From Zhengitettix transpicula (Eukaryota > Arthropoda > Insecta > Orthoptera > Tetrigidae): DNA of 64,000 bases. The notes beneath the pieces were generated by a model, which worked only from the letters and a program-made list of their open reading frames with translations, made no database searches and had not been told where the DNA came from. The position numbers and the translations under genes were made by a program. The stretch is taken from the NCBI GenBank assembly GCA_037074705.1, contig CM073591.1, forward strand, positions 31,600,587 through 31,664,586, written 5' to 3'. The number at the start of each line of letters is the position of its first letter. The first letter of the stretch is position 1. Positions 23,924 to 34,494 of this stretch are shown piece after piece.

Positions 23924-23935
23924 CCTAATTTCTGC

Positions 23936-24478
23936 TTTTTTTTAGGGCAACAGGCTACATGAGGGTAATCCACATAGTGGCAACTCCCCTTTAATAGCAT
24001 AGGAAGGGATCTGAAAGGGGGGATGCGGAAGGGTAGAAGAAGGTAGCGAAGGATTAACTAGGGTCCCCGGGCTATAGTTTAAGGATCCTACCCGGCATTC
24101 GCCTAAAAGTAATGCAGAACAAATCCTAGAAAAACCTGCATCAGGTAGGTCGGGCATTTGGTACTTGTCCCACGCCCTTCCGATAGCGGGAGAAGAGTTT
24201 GCTGTGGGGACGAAGCATTCCCTTCTCCGTACCTCCAACAGTTTAGGAGGCATCTGACCGACTGTTCCAATGGGAATAGCGGACAACTCTTACCGTATGC
24301 CCCAAGATCTGCGACCCCGGGACATACACCTCTCAGAACAGGCCGAGGTGCCTCGGCATGTGGGAACCTTAGTTAAAAAAACCAGAGAGATGTGAAGGCA
24401 TCCCCAAAGGTAGCCTCCGCCAGAGCTCTCTGGGAAGGTTCACCTGCGAGAGAATTCTCTCGCAGGCTTTCTGCCGCC
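23936..24478 (-). mobile_element. Ret-A retroposon, full length with target duplication
   Basis: The reference copy. CCTAATTTCTGC occurs exactly at 23924-23935 and 24479-24490, directly at the edges. Read on the minus strand it starts GGCGGCAGAAAG, then a perfect 24-bp palindrome (24443-24466). The GAACCTTCCCAGAGAGCTCTG 5' module and the body follow, ending GCCTGTTGCCCTAAAAAAAA. A 3' poly(A) tail plus a 12-bp target duplication indicate target-primed reverse transcription by a LINE. No A/B-box promoter was convincing, so the RNA origin is unknown. Confidence 0.93.
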
Positions 24479-24490
24479 CCTAATTTCTGC

Positions 24491-25294
24491 CAGTGTTAGG
24501 TGACTTTTGTCTTGCTTAAGTTGAATCAAGTGTGCGAGTGTCAAGTTTTGTGTTTATTCTTGTGTGATGTGTAATTCTATATGTTATGAATCATTAATTA
24601 TTTACTAGTACGTATTAAATACTTTATTGTGATTAGAACTGCAAATATTATATTATACCCTAAGTATAATTAAATATTTATTATTATTTTTGTTATTATT
24701 AATATATTTTACTTACGTTCGACAGGGAAATTTATGTTCCCGAATTTTACTAGTTTTATGTTAACTTCTAATTATTATAATTTTAGCATCCACTATTGTA
24801 ATTTTATGTATTGACGTATCCTATATCCTCATACGAGAACTAACGGAATAAAATAAATCAAATCAAATCAAATTAATAAGGATTGACGCAACGTAGTGGC
24901 GTATTTATTATAGTGTTTATTTTTGTCTCTTATTCGGATATTTATTTATGTAAGTAGCATACTTTTAACACGGTCTATTTATATTTAAATTTAAATAAAC
25001 AGATGTTAAATATTTTGTTATCAAATAATGAAACGGCTAATACAAACTTAAGAGCACAAATTAAATCTCATAGTTTCGTTGACTTGAGTTCATTGATACA
25101 TAAAATTATTAATTAACTAAAACTACAAAATTATTAATGAATAAGATCCCAAGTACAAGTTGGTAGTTAATCTTCATGATTTTTCAAGTAAATGAGTGTG
25201 AAACTGAAATCATCGATCTTAGATCAATGTGATTTAATTTATTAAAATAATACGGTTAGTGTTTCTCTCTCCAGGTGATCGAAAAATATTCTTT
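24491..25294. other. AT-rich DNA, nothing recognised
   Basis: Low-complexity AT-rich DNA with an AAATC short tandem repeat near 24858-24872. No gene. Confidence 0.5.
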
Positions 25295-25862
25295 GGCGGC
25301 AAGCGATTCACGTCTGCGAGGGCTATTCTCTCGCGGGCAATACCTGCGAGGGATGTTCTCTCGCAGGCAGAACCTTTTAGGAGAGATACGAAGGGGCTAC
25401 CTATGGGTATGCCTTTTCCTCTCCGTTTTTGAACTAAGGTTCCCACAAGCCCTCGGCCTTTTCTGAGAGGTGTATGTTCCGGGGTCTCAGACCTTGGGCA
25501 TAAGGTAAGAGTTGTTCGCTATTCCCATTGGAATAGTCGGCCAGCTGCCTTCTAAACTGGTCGAGGCACGGAGAAGAGAATGCTGCGTCCCCACAGCAAA
25601 CTCCTCTCCCGCTATCGGAAGGACGTGGGACAAGTACCCAATGCCCGATCTACCTGATGCAGGTTTTTCTAGGGTTTTCCCTGCATTTCTTTGGGCGAAT
25701 GCCGGGTAGGATCCTTAAACCATAGCCCGGGGGCCCTAGTTAACTCTTGGCTACCTTCTTCTACCCTTCCGCATCCACCCTTTCAAATCCCTTCCTATGC
25801 TATTAAAGGGGAGTTGCCCAATGTGGATTACCCTCATGTAGCCTGTTGCCCTAAAAAAAAAT
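25295..25862 (+). mobile_element. Ret-A retroposon, full length, two hairpins
   Basis: Begins GGCGGCAAGCG, sharing its first seven bases with the full copy at 23936. Two palindromic units follow (25313-25337, 25343-25368), then the CTTTTAGGAGAGATACGAAGG module, the body and the A-tail. AAAAATAT upstream recurs at the tail junction but is too simple to be a safe target duplication. Confidence 0.9.
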
Positions 25863-27988
25863 ATGATACATTTTTCTGATAATTCACTCAGAATTTTTTT
25901 TTCTTCAATGTTCCTCGGTTCACATGAACCTTTGCCCCGTAGTGCCTTATTTCATCATTACAAAAGCTTCCTTTAGTTTGGAAGCGATGCTTTTGTTTTC
26001 CAAGACCCAAATTAATAAATCCTGAAGGACCAAAGCATGTTCGCTCTGTTCAGATTTAAAGTTAGAATTGTGTTGGAAAAGAATTTATGCAGATATTTAT
26101 TTAGTAGCTGATGAACATTAGTGTCTTTTTTGGATGAAAATAGTATTTAAAATGGCGACAAAACTGCGGGGGGGGGGGGTTCTCAAGAATGTTAATTATC
26201 ATTTTATTATATTTGGAGAAAGACTTGATCATATTATCGGATTTCTTTGGATGTGCTGTAGATCGTTATGTTTCATGACAACTCGGAGTAAAATTGCTAA
26301 ATTTAACTCCAAGGTGACACAAATGTCTTCCTTGAATTGTTCTGCTGTCATGTAGATACAGGTAGTAACATATCCTGTGAACGCACGCGTGTCCACATTC
26401 TATTGTGTGTGGTAGAGGAATTTTTCGTCTCACTCAAAACTAATACCAATCGGTTTCATTTAAATTGGTCATATCCATTCGTTCTTGGGTGTTGCATTAG
26501 TAAAATACAAGGCAAAGTTCGATGAGTTATTATGGACGTACAACCTGATCCACTGCTCCACTGGTCATTAATATTCTCGTCCTCATTTCAGCACTTCACA
26601 TAAACACATTCGTTAAAACGAATGCGTGTAAATTGGGGACATAATTATTTAAAAATTGAGAAGATGATTATAGTGGTCCGGTGTAGTAATTCTTTAAATG
26701 CGTTACGTTTCCGTTACATGTCTCACGGGTTAGACTTGTGCTGTATCAAGAACGTACATATTAAATGATCACTGATTAATTGAACAAGTACGTGCTCTTG
26801 ATGGAGATTATATCTTGCCGTTGGTAATAGACGCTTATTAGAGGCAGGAGATTACAGATTAAGCAACAAGCGGAAGACTCGTTCGTTCTGTTAAATATTC
26901 GCCCCTATATCAGCCGCACGTTGACCATCATAACGTACCTATAACTGCGTTTTATTGGCAAAATGGGGCAATTAGAATACTTCGGTAGCTCGTACGAGTT
27001 CTGCAAGACCTGTGTGCGATGCGGACAAACTTGATCTCTAAAACCTGATCAAGCAAACAAGTCATGGTCGGGGCTTAAAGGTCGCAGCCGTGGCTTATGT
27101 AAGGCATGCGACAGCGTCGTTGCATTCGACACGCGTCTCGTACGTGTTTCGTTGCGGGGGCGGCCGAGCTCATAAGCGCCTAAAATATTACTTGCAAACG
27201 AACTGCGATTCAATGAAACGGCCTCAACACTAAGTTTAAAAAAGGAGCAGTCTTATTTTGATAGGCTACATTTGTAGGAGGAAATTGAGGTCGGTACGTC
27301 GCATTAATAACACAACATTATATTCAAAATATTTCAAAAAATATTATATCAAATATTTATACAAATATAAGTATATAAAGGAGTGAAAGTATCGGATGTG
27401 GACAATACGTTAACAGATTTTCAGTCGGTTCGAATCACAAAGCAAACTGTGTACAAACTCTGTGGTAACCGGTTTCGAGGGGCCCCACTACATATCACAT
27501 GGATTGATCTGAAGCTTTTGATTGGTTCCCCGCCTTCTAGCAAGTGCTTTGTCATTTTGGAGTGGTTTCTTTTCTCTCGGTCGCTAAGTAAAAATACAGA
27601 AAATTTTTTAAAAGTTGTTTTTAACGACCATTAACAGACATTTTTTTTAATTCAGAAAATATCAACGCGTCTGGTCTTCTCTGTACCGTCTTCAGGCTGT
27701 TTCTGACTGAAACGTTTGTCATGATGTTCTGAACGGTTCCTCAGACTGACTATGAATATTTATTGATAGGTTTCTGCGGTAACGGGACATCAAATTTATT
27801 GATGCCTTTACTTATTGTGCACGATACGATTTTATTTAGCTAAATAAATCAGTAAACATGTAAAAGTTCCAAGAGGTGAAGGTCGCAGACAGAAGACACG
27901 GCAAGTTGAACAAAACAGTTACGAAACGAGGCTTGTTGAAGAAGGTCTAGAAAAAATTGGTTTGAGTTGATCCATATTGTCGTACATA
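25863..27988. other. Unique DNA including a GC-elevated island (26590-27300)
   Basis: No repeats from the rest of the window occur here. The island at 26880-27240 is rich in CpG and short TF-like motifs such as TTTTATTGGC, and lacks a coding frame. Its composition resembles conserved non-coding DNA, but conservation cannot be judged here. A 12-base G run lies at 26168-26179. Confidence 0.35.
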
Positions 27989-28258
27989 ATTTTTTTAGAG
28001 TAAGAGGCTACATGAGGTGGCAACTCCCCTTTAATAGCATAGGTTGGGATTTGACAGTGTGGATGCGGAAGGGTAGAGGAAGGTAGCCAAGGGTTTACTA
28101 GGGCTTCCGGGCTATGGTGTAAGGATCCTACACGGCAATTCGCCTCAAAGTGATGCAAGAAAAACCGTAGAAACCCTACCTCGGGTATGTCGAACATTTG
28201 GTACTTGACCCACGGTCTTCCAATGGCGGGAGAGGGGTTTGCTGTTGGTACGCAGCAT
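27989..28258 (-). mobile_element. Ret-A retroposon, 5'-truncated, diverged
   Basis: A poly-T left edge, then AGAGTAAGAGGCTACATGAGG and the family body read in reverse. The match ends at the GTACGCAGCAT position. Many substitutions mark it as an older copy. Confidence 0.8.
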
Positions 28259-28550
28259 AAAGTATATTTTAAGTATAAATGACTGAAGGTTGATAAGGAA
28301 CTGGCATCTTAGATATAAGATCAGGTACACAACTACATGTTTTCTCTGGAAAATAAATCATTTTTCGGCAACACAAGAGAATTTTCCAGTATTCATCAAC
28401 AAGTCTTATTAAATAGATATAATTTATTCGATATATTTGAGACTATATTCTAATTACATTTATGAAAATATGAGGATCCGAATTGGTACTAATTATTAAA
28501 TAAAAAGCTCGTTTACTCTTCACTTTCAATTGTTGCTACGAATTAATTAA

Positions 28551-28990
28551 TATTTTTATGGTGATAGACTGCATGGGAATTATTCTCGTAGTGGCTTCTC
28601 CCGTTTAATAGCAGAGGAAATGGTAGAAGGTGGGTGTGAAAGAGAGAACAGGGTCCTCGGGCTGTATTTTAAGCGTCATACCCTGGAATTCGCCTAAATG
28701 TGATGCATGGAAAAACTCTAGACACTCTTTCATCGGATAGGTCGGGCTCCAGGTACTTGTCCCACGCCCTTCCAATGACTTGAGTCGGGTTTACTGTGGT
28801 GTTGCAGCATTTCCGAATCAATGCCTCAATCAGGTTAGGAGGCAGCTGGCCGACTCTTCCAAAGACTACTGTTGTCTTACGGCCGACGTCTGCGACTCCG
28901 CCTCTTAAAACTGAACGAGTTGTCTCGGCTTATGGTAATCTAAATTCAAAACCAGAGAGACAAGACGGTATCACCACTGGCAGCAATTCT
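28551..28990 (-). mobile_element. Ret-A retroposon, old and strongly diverged
   Basis: Recognisable landmarks in family order are TTTAATAGCA, AAGCGTCATACCC, GGTACTTGTCCCACGCCCTT and TTAGGAGGCAGCTGGCCGACT. The end corresponds to CCAGAGAGA(C/T) of the 5' module. Several indels make it much older than most copies. Confidence 0.75.
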
Positions 28991-29029
28991 GCCATGTGGT
29001 ATCTAATTTCTCATAATCCAAAATCTCTT

Positions 29030-29177
29030 CTGTTTAGAGTGACAGACTACGCGAGGGTAAATCCTCGTGGTGGCAACTCCCTTTTAATAGCAATACGGAA
29101 GGGTGAGGAAGGGTTAACTAAGGCCCCCCGGGCTATAGTTGAAAGATTCAAACCCGGCATACGCCTAAAAGAAATAA
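29030..29177 (-). mobile_element. Ret-A fragment, diverged
   Basis: The 3' 150 bp of the family in reverse: GACAGACTACGCGAGGGTAA through TTTAATAGCA and CCCCCCGGGCTATAG to CCCGGCATACGCCTAAAAG. It lies only 40 bp from the previous old copy. Confidence 0.8.
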
Positions 29178-29765
29178 TTGGTTTGTAACAGCTCGTTTGA
29201 GACAGAGATTAATAACGTTGACGTTGCGACTTCTGTTTAACGCTCCGTCATTGCCGTGGTAGACCGTGACGTCATTTCCGTTAAAAATGGTTCTCCACCT
29301 CGCTGTATGATCCATTCACTTTAGGGTTCCATCCAGAATATATGGCTTAAATTTCCGATAATGGCGCTGATTGTACGATTAATTCAAATAAGTTTATATT
29401 TTGTAATTCGTGTTAACGTACACGTACAAATATTATTATATTATCACGTTTTCCAGCCGCAGTTAGTTATCGTAGACGGGTGTTAGTTGGCAGCAATGGC
29501 GATCAAAATAAAAGCTTTTTTTTTATCTTTTTAACCGGAAAACAGAATTGTTTAATGAAACTTCATGGAGGATCTCTGAAGAGAATTGGTGAGAATTAAT
29601 GGCGGTGACTGAGAAGCAAAAGAGTGTCGTGTCTGATATTTAGAAGTAATAGAGAAGTGGAAGGTCAGTCTTTTATTATTATTATTATACTTTTAACTTC
29701 AAGGGTTCAATTCATTTGAACGTATGTGTCGGGGTATGCGTATTAAATAAATAAACTTAATATAT
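29178..29765. other. Unique DNA, left half of a duplicated segment
   Basis: Contains TGACGTCA-like sequence near 29269. A 120-bp segment at 29547-29666 recurs at 30921-31041. No coding frame. Confidence 0.45.
29547..29666 (+). repeat. 120-bp direct repeat, copy A
   Basis: Shares GGAGGATCTCTG.AGAGAATTG, AATGGCGGTGA.TGAGAAG, AGAGTGTCGTGTCTGATATT and the TAGAA-TAATAGAG end with 30921-31041. The two copies flank the LTR-type element at 29766-30782. Confidence 0.85.
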
Positions 29766-30782
29766 TGTAGTAATTGGTAATTAAGACATTGTTCTAATTG
29801 GAAAGTTGGATTGTAGAGGACTAATTATTAGTGGATATAGAGCGGACGCCGCAACAATCCGGCATGGCAAAGAAAACATTGTTGAGGTTCTACGCGCTCA
29901 AAATCTACGAGACGAAGAAGACAGTCGGGCAGTAAGCAGCGAGGAGAAAAGACCAAAATTCCAAGGCATAAAAATTTGAACAGTACAGTCGGTCAGCAGA
30001 CAGCGAATAGAACAGACGAAAAGAACTCATTGAAAGTTTTACAGTCGGCAGTCAGAACGAAAGATTGTGGCCCAGTCACAAACATGCTTTCAGTTATTAA
30101 AAAGTAAAGCAATATTCAGACAAACCAATGAAGTCCATTGTCAACTGAAGCCACGAGATCTACAAATCCAGGTTGCAGTAAAGCATCGAGAACCAACCAA
30201 TTTGTGGTAAACCAACTAACAAACAACGCCAATTAGAGTCTGTGAGAACTTAGAATCAGTGTCCCCAAAATTGTGCACGAAAAACTAAAAATGAGACCTG
30301 GGCGGCCGTAAGTAGAGAAAACTTTAAAATAATTTGTAAACCGTGTTTAAAAGATAAAAGTCAGATCGTTCTTTAATTTTAATTATTTAATTATCGATAA
30401 AATGAGATCGTTAACTCTTGATAAAATTGAAATTGTTAAATTCAATCTTTAGTATTATTTCTTCCGCAACAAATTTCGTCTATGTTCAGACGCTTTGATT
30501 TCCATAAAAGGTAAATGTAAGTTTGATTATTTAAATTCTGCCATTTATCAAACCCAGATCAAGACCCTGAGATCCCAAATATTTTGTGTATTTTATACTT
30601 GTTTTAACTTTGTTAATAAATATTGTTTGTAGTTTTTCCCTTAATAATCTTTTTATTTAGACACCATTATTGATTCCCACATATATAGTAATTTTGTGTT
30701 TTTTTTTCATTTGTTAAATTCAGCCATTACACAGTTATTATTATTATTATTATCATTATCATTTATTAAATTAATTATTACA
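29766..30782 (+). mobile_element. LTR-type element 4
   Basis: Begins TGTAGTAATTGG and ends AATTATTACA, flanked by ATAT. The body includes GAGCGGACGCCGCAACAATC, GTAAACCGTGTTTAAAAGAT, TTATCAAACCCAGATC, GACCCTGAGATCCCAAATAT and TTAATAAATATTGTTTG. Most of it is repeated in inverted form at 34495-35407. No coding region; a solo LTR is the simplest reading. Confidence 0.75.
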
Positions 30783-30920
30783 ATATATAATTAATTTATT
30801 GCTCAGGCCTCTACATTACCAAAGAAATTAAACAGAAACAAAGATAAAACGAAACTAAAAACTGACCCAAAGATATACTCGCCTTCTTCTTATTATTATC
30901 CGCTTATAAACGTTTTAAGG

Positions 30921-31041
30921 ATTGTTGAGTGAAAGTTTGTGGAGGATCTCTGGAGAGAATTGGGGGGGAAGCAATGGCGGTGATTGAGAAGAAAAAGAGT
31001 GTCGTGTCTGATATTTAGAACTAATAGAGGATTGGAAGGTA
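30921..31041 (+). repeat. 120-bp direct repeat, copy B
   Basis: Second copy of the segment at 29547-29666, with about one difference in seven bases and a G7 run in place of GGTGAG. Confidence 0.85.
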
Positions 31042-31343
31042 CTCGTTTTTAGGAAATTGAAACATGTGGAGACTCGTGACTGAAGTGGAAAATGGTGTAG
31101 ATTCAACCCCGTGCTATGCTGAGCTTGGAACGCACAAGATATCGGAGGTGTCGATCATTCTGATCGAGACAGGGAGACGTCACCGTCTACAGCCCATCCA
31201 GAGCTACGAGAGGAACTTTATTTGTCGTATGCATTTCTTACGCCACATACTTCATCTTGCATAATGGTTTTCGCCTGACAATCTAATTATCATGATCCCC
31301 TCACAGAGAGTTGCGCGTGACTGACCTGTAAGTAATTAACATA

Positions 31344-31585
31344 ACTCCCGCTATCGGAACGGCGTGGGACAAGTACCCAATGCCCGACCTACCTGATGCA
31401 GGTTTTTCTCTGCATTTCTTTAGGCGAATGCCGGATAGGATCCTTAAACCATAGCCCGGGGGCCCTAGTTAACCCTTGGCTACCTTCCTCTACCCTTCCG
31501 AATCCCCCTTTCAAATCCCTTCCTATTCTATTAAAGGGAGTTGCCCAATGTGGATCACCCTCATGTAGCCTGTTGCCCTAAAAAA
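31344..31585 (+). mobile_element. Ret-A retroposon, short form
   Basis: Begins CTCCCGCTATCGG and ends GCCTGTTGCCCTA plus A6. The same body position is the 5' edge of the copies at 39612 and 63770. Confidence 0.88.
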
Positions 31586-31596
31586 TGTAAAGAAAG

Positions 31597-32123
31597 CCTG
31601 CAAGAGGATTCTCTCGCAGGTAACCTGCGAGGGATGTTCTCTCGCAGGCAGAACCTTTTAGGAGAGATGCGAAGGGGCTACCTTTGGGTATGCCTTTTCC
31701 TCTCCAATTTTGAACTAAGGTTCCCACAAGCCGAGGCACCTCGGCCTGTTTTGAGAGGTGTATGTTCCGGGGTCGCAGACCTTGGGCATACGGTAAGAGT
31801 TGTTCGCTATTCCCATTGGAATAGTCAGCCAGCTGCCTCCTAAACTCGTCGAGGCACGGAGAAGGGAATGCTGCGTCCCCACAGCAAACTCCTCTCCCGC
31901 TATCGGAAGGGCGTGGGACAAGTATCCAATTCAGGGTTTTCCCTGCATTTCTTTAGGTGAATGCCGGGTAGGATCCTTAAAATATAGTCCGGGGGCCCTA
32001 GTTAACCCTTGGCTACCTTCCTCTACCCTTCCGAATCCCCCCTTTCAAATCCCTTCCTATTCTATTAAAGTGGAGCTGCCCAATGTTGATCACCCTCATG
32101 TAGCCTGTTGCCCTAAAAAAAAA
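31597..32123 (+). mobile_element. Ret-A retroposon, near full length, two hairpins
   Basis: Inserted at the A-tail of the preceding copy. Hairpin units lie at 31597-31620 and 31624-31648. The 5' module and body follow, with a small deletion near 31930, then poly(A). GTAAAG occurs at both edges (31587-31592 and 32124-32129), a possible short target duplication. Confidence 0.9.
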
Positions 32124-32399
32124 GTAAAGTGCCGGAACCTTACTGAATTATTTAATTTATGTCGTTTCTTTATTTAATTACATTTCTGTGTAATATATTT
32201 GATTGTAAAATGAATAAATAAATGTTAATGTTTCAATTTGAAACGTTTGAGATAAAAATTCTGATACCCCTAAATAAATATAATCTTTACAATTCACAGT
32301 TTCGAAGCTCTTTAAAATACTTCTCCCATATCTAAGGTAAATATTATAATTAAATGTTTTGAAAAACAACGAAAGTTTTTGTGGTGTAAGAGAGCACTC

Positions 32400-32830
32400 G
32401 AGCGCTTATTTCCCGATTTAGACGAGTTCGGTGTTTAGCCTTTGCGAGCGAAGCCCGTGGCACTTGGATATTTTCTTTTTTAATTTGGCGACGACGAAGG
32501 GCAAGTAGCGCAGGGCTCGGGGCAGCGACTGGGGACTGACGCCGGCGGCGACGCCCGCGGCGAGCGCTGCTATTGGCAGGCGGCTACTAACGCAATCAGC
32601 ATCTTTGGCGCGCCAGCGATATCATTACTGCGGGCCGCGAAACTTTGGCGTTAGGCCGCGGGCGGCGCTGGCGTCATTATGTGCAGGAGTGGTGTTGGCC
32701 CCGGGCGCCTTCGCTCCGTGTACTGCGTCAGAGCGGAGAAAGAGGGGCCTCACTGCTCTGCTGCTTCTCTTCTACAATACACTTTTTTTTTTACCCCACA
32801 AAACTATTATTCGGTAAACAAAGGCCACAT
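32400..32830. promoter_or_regulatory. CpG-rich island
   Basis: The most GC- and CpG-rich stretch of the window, densest at 32490-32720 with GCCGGCGGCGACGCCCGCGG and several GCGGGC/GGCGCC words. It carries an inverted CCAAT box (GCTATTGGC, near 32570). An open frame runs through but has no known domain. The island could mark a promoter or first exon of an unseen gene, or be the 5' region of a LINE whose RT remnant starts at 32838. Confidence 0.35.
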
Positions 32831-32837
32831 AATAATT

Positions 32838-33120
32838 AGCCTTTTTTTTGCAACAAAAGCGTTTGATGTGCCACATGACGGATTATTGGAGAAATTAGAT
32901 AAAATCGCAGAGCCACGTGAATTTTTACGAGCACGATGTCAACGAGTAAAAGTTGATCGGCCAGACTTTCGCGACTCGTGTTGATGTCTATTTAGAAACA
33001 CTCCTGTCGCCCTCCTTACATATATTAATGACAGAAAAATAAAATCAGTGTACTTAAACTTGGCTCCATAATATCGCATTATTAACTCAGATGACTCAAT
33101 AATAACCTGTTTCATAAGAG
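32838..33120 (+). pseudogene. Non-LTR reverse transcriptase fragment (CR1/Jockey-like)
   Basis: The frame reads TKAFDVPHDGLLEKL, then RVKVDRPDFRDSC, a stop, TYINDRKIKSVYLNLAP, a stop, and RIINSDDSIITCF. These fit the order of non-LTR RT motifs: S-KAFD-V-H--LL-KL, the R-VKVD strand, the YIND block, and the Y/F-ADD box, here NSDD. The spacing between RVKVD and YIND is shortened by a deletion that removes the GVPQGS motif. Two in-frame stops and the deletion make it dead. Family-level assignment is good; the clade is uncertain. Confidence 0.72.
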
Positions 33121-33271
33121 GACCGATTTTTCTTCATCTTCAATTTCAATTCTACTGTATTTTTTTAAGTAATATTATTAAGAATTAGGACTGAAATATA
33201 ATTGTAAATGAATGAAAACACCTAAATTTGTTATAATATGATTTAGCAATACCAAAACATAAAAATCAACC

Positions 33272-33470
33272 TAGGACTTCATCTGGTATACAATGGAATT
33301 GGAGTATTATAAAAAAAATCCCACGCATTGATAAAAACGTCTATTAATGTCAGGCAAATACTGATGTTGAAGAAATAATTTTTTATAAAATTTTCAAGGC
33401 ATGCTCTATCTGAAATTTCCGTTGTGTCTGATGTAGATTGAGGGCGAAACGTCGTGTTAATGTTTGATTT
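33272..33470. mobile_element. Hammerhead-like foldback, second type
   Basis: The left arm, reversed, reads CCAGATGAAGTCCTAGG. The right arm reads CTGATG (33428-33433), AGATTGAGGGC, GAAAC (33446-33450), GTC (33451-33453). Both arms are degenerate but pair with each other and with 35540-35765. Confidence 0.5.
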
Positions 33471-33888
33471 TACGTTCTTAAATTCTTAACGTCAAATATA
33501 GCTGTTATTTATTAGGACTCCATTCTGCATTTCTCTAATTGATTTCGGAATCCCATTCCCATCGATCACGAGATCTCAACTGATCATAGTCTTTGTGTTA
33601 AATTTAATATATTTATTAATTGATGTATATTCAATTTAATTTTACCAAGTTAATCAAACTATAATCACATACATCAAAACTCTTGCCATGATTTATTTTT
33701 CTTGAGGTTTTTTCGTAGGGAGATAATTGGCCCGGCATAGCTTATATTTAAAAAATTGTGTATTAATTACTATCTTGAAAGTTGCTATGAGATTGTGGTT
33801 TATTATGGTACATGTGTGCGACATCTTTACTTGCTGGTGTTGTTTAAAAACTGTAACATAAAAGGAATCTCGTAATTTCACGTACCAA

Positions 33889-34118
33889 AATGCCCGACCT
33901 ACCTGATGAAGGTTTTTCTAGGGTTTTCCCTGCATCACTATTAGGCGAATGCCGGGTATGATCCTAAAACCATAGTCCGGGGGCCCTAGTTATCCCTGGC
34001 CTACCTCGCCCTACCTTTCCGCATCCCCCTTTCACTTCTTTTCCCTATGCTATAAGAGGGGAGTTGCCACTATGCCGATTACCCTATACATAGCCTGTCC
34101 ACACCTACAAAAAAAAAT
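33889..34118 (+). mobile_element. Ret-A retroposon, alternative 3' module
   Basis: Truncated at AATGCCCGACCTACCTGATG. The 3' end reads CCCTATACATAGCCTGTCCA then CACCTAC plus A9 instead of the usual CCTCATGTAGCCTGTTGCCCT. The same variant end occurs at 61897-62434. Confidence 0.85.
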
Positions 34119-34494
34119 CCATTAAAACACCTCTCTTTAACTAAGTAACTCTTACATTGTCGATAAAAATTGCTAATCGTAATAACTGCAAGTGAGGTAA
34201 TGAAATTAACTCCCTGTAGGATACGAGAAAGGATGAGGCGATGTGAAAATAATTAGAATAATTGGTGGATGAAGGTGGTGAATTACCTGAAATTAAAGCT
34301 AGGCGCCGCCATTCAGGACAGGGGGAAGTTCTTCAAGTTTTCGTAGTCGTCAACCTCCTCCCCATGTACCGGCCGGCCGTGAAGTATATAAACCCCTCAT
34401 CCCAACCCCTGCAAAGTGCCTACTCGCTCCGGAGACAAACACCAACAAATCTAATAGGAATGACTCGGCAAGGCTTATCCTTCCCTCCACGCTT
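34119..34494. other. Unique DNA with a TATA-like motif
   Basis: GC-elevated at 34270-34480. TATATAAA (34386-34393) is followed by CCCC, and a purine/pyrimidine boundary about 30 bp on could host a start site. No downstream exon is visible, so this is only a candidate core promoter. Confidence 0.3.

Noticed and set aside
25313..25368. Hairpin pairs of Ret-A considered as a CRISPR-like array
   Set aside because: At most two units, no spacers of regular length, a eukaryotic context, and always at the 5' end of a retroposon.
32605..32984. CpG-island frames read as a host exon
   Set aside because: The downstream part of the longest frame is clearly LINE reverse transcriptase, so the frame does not support a host protein.
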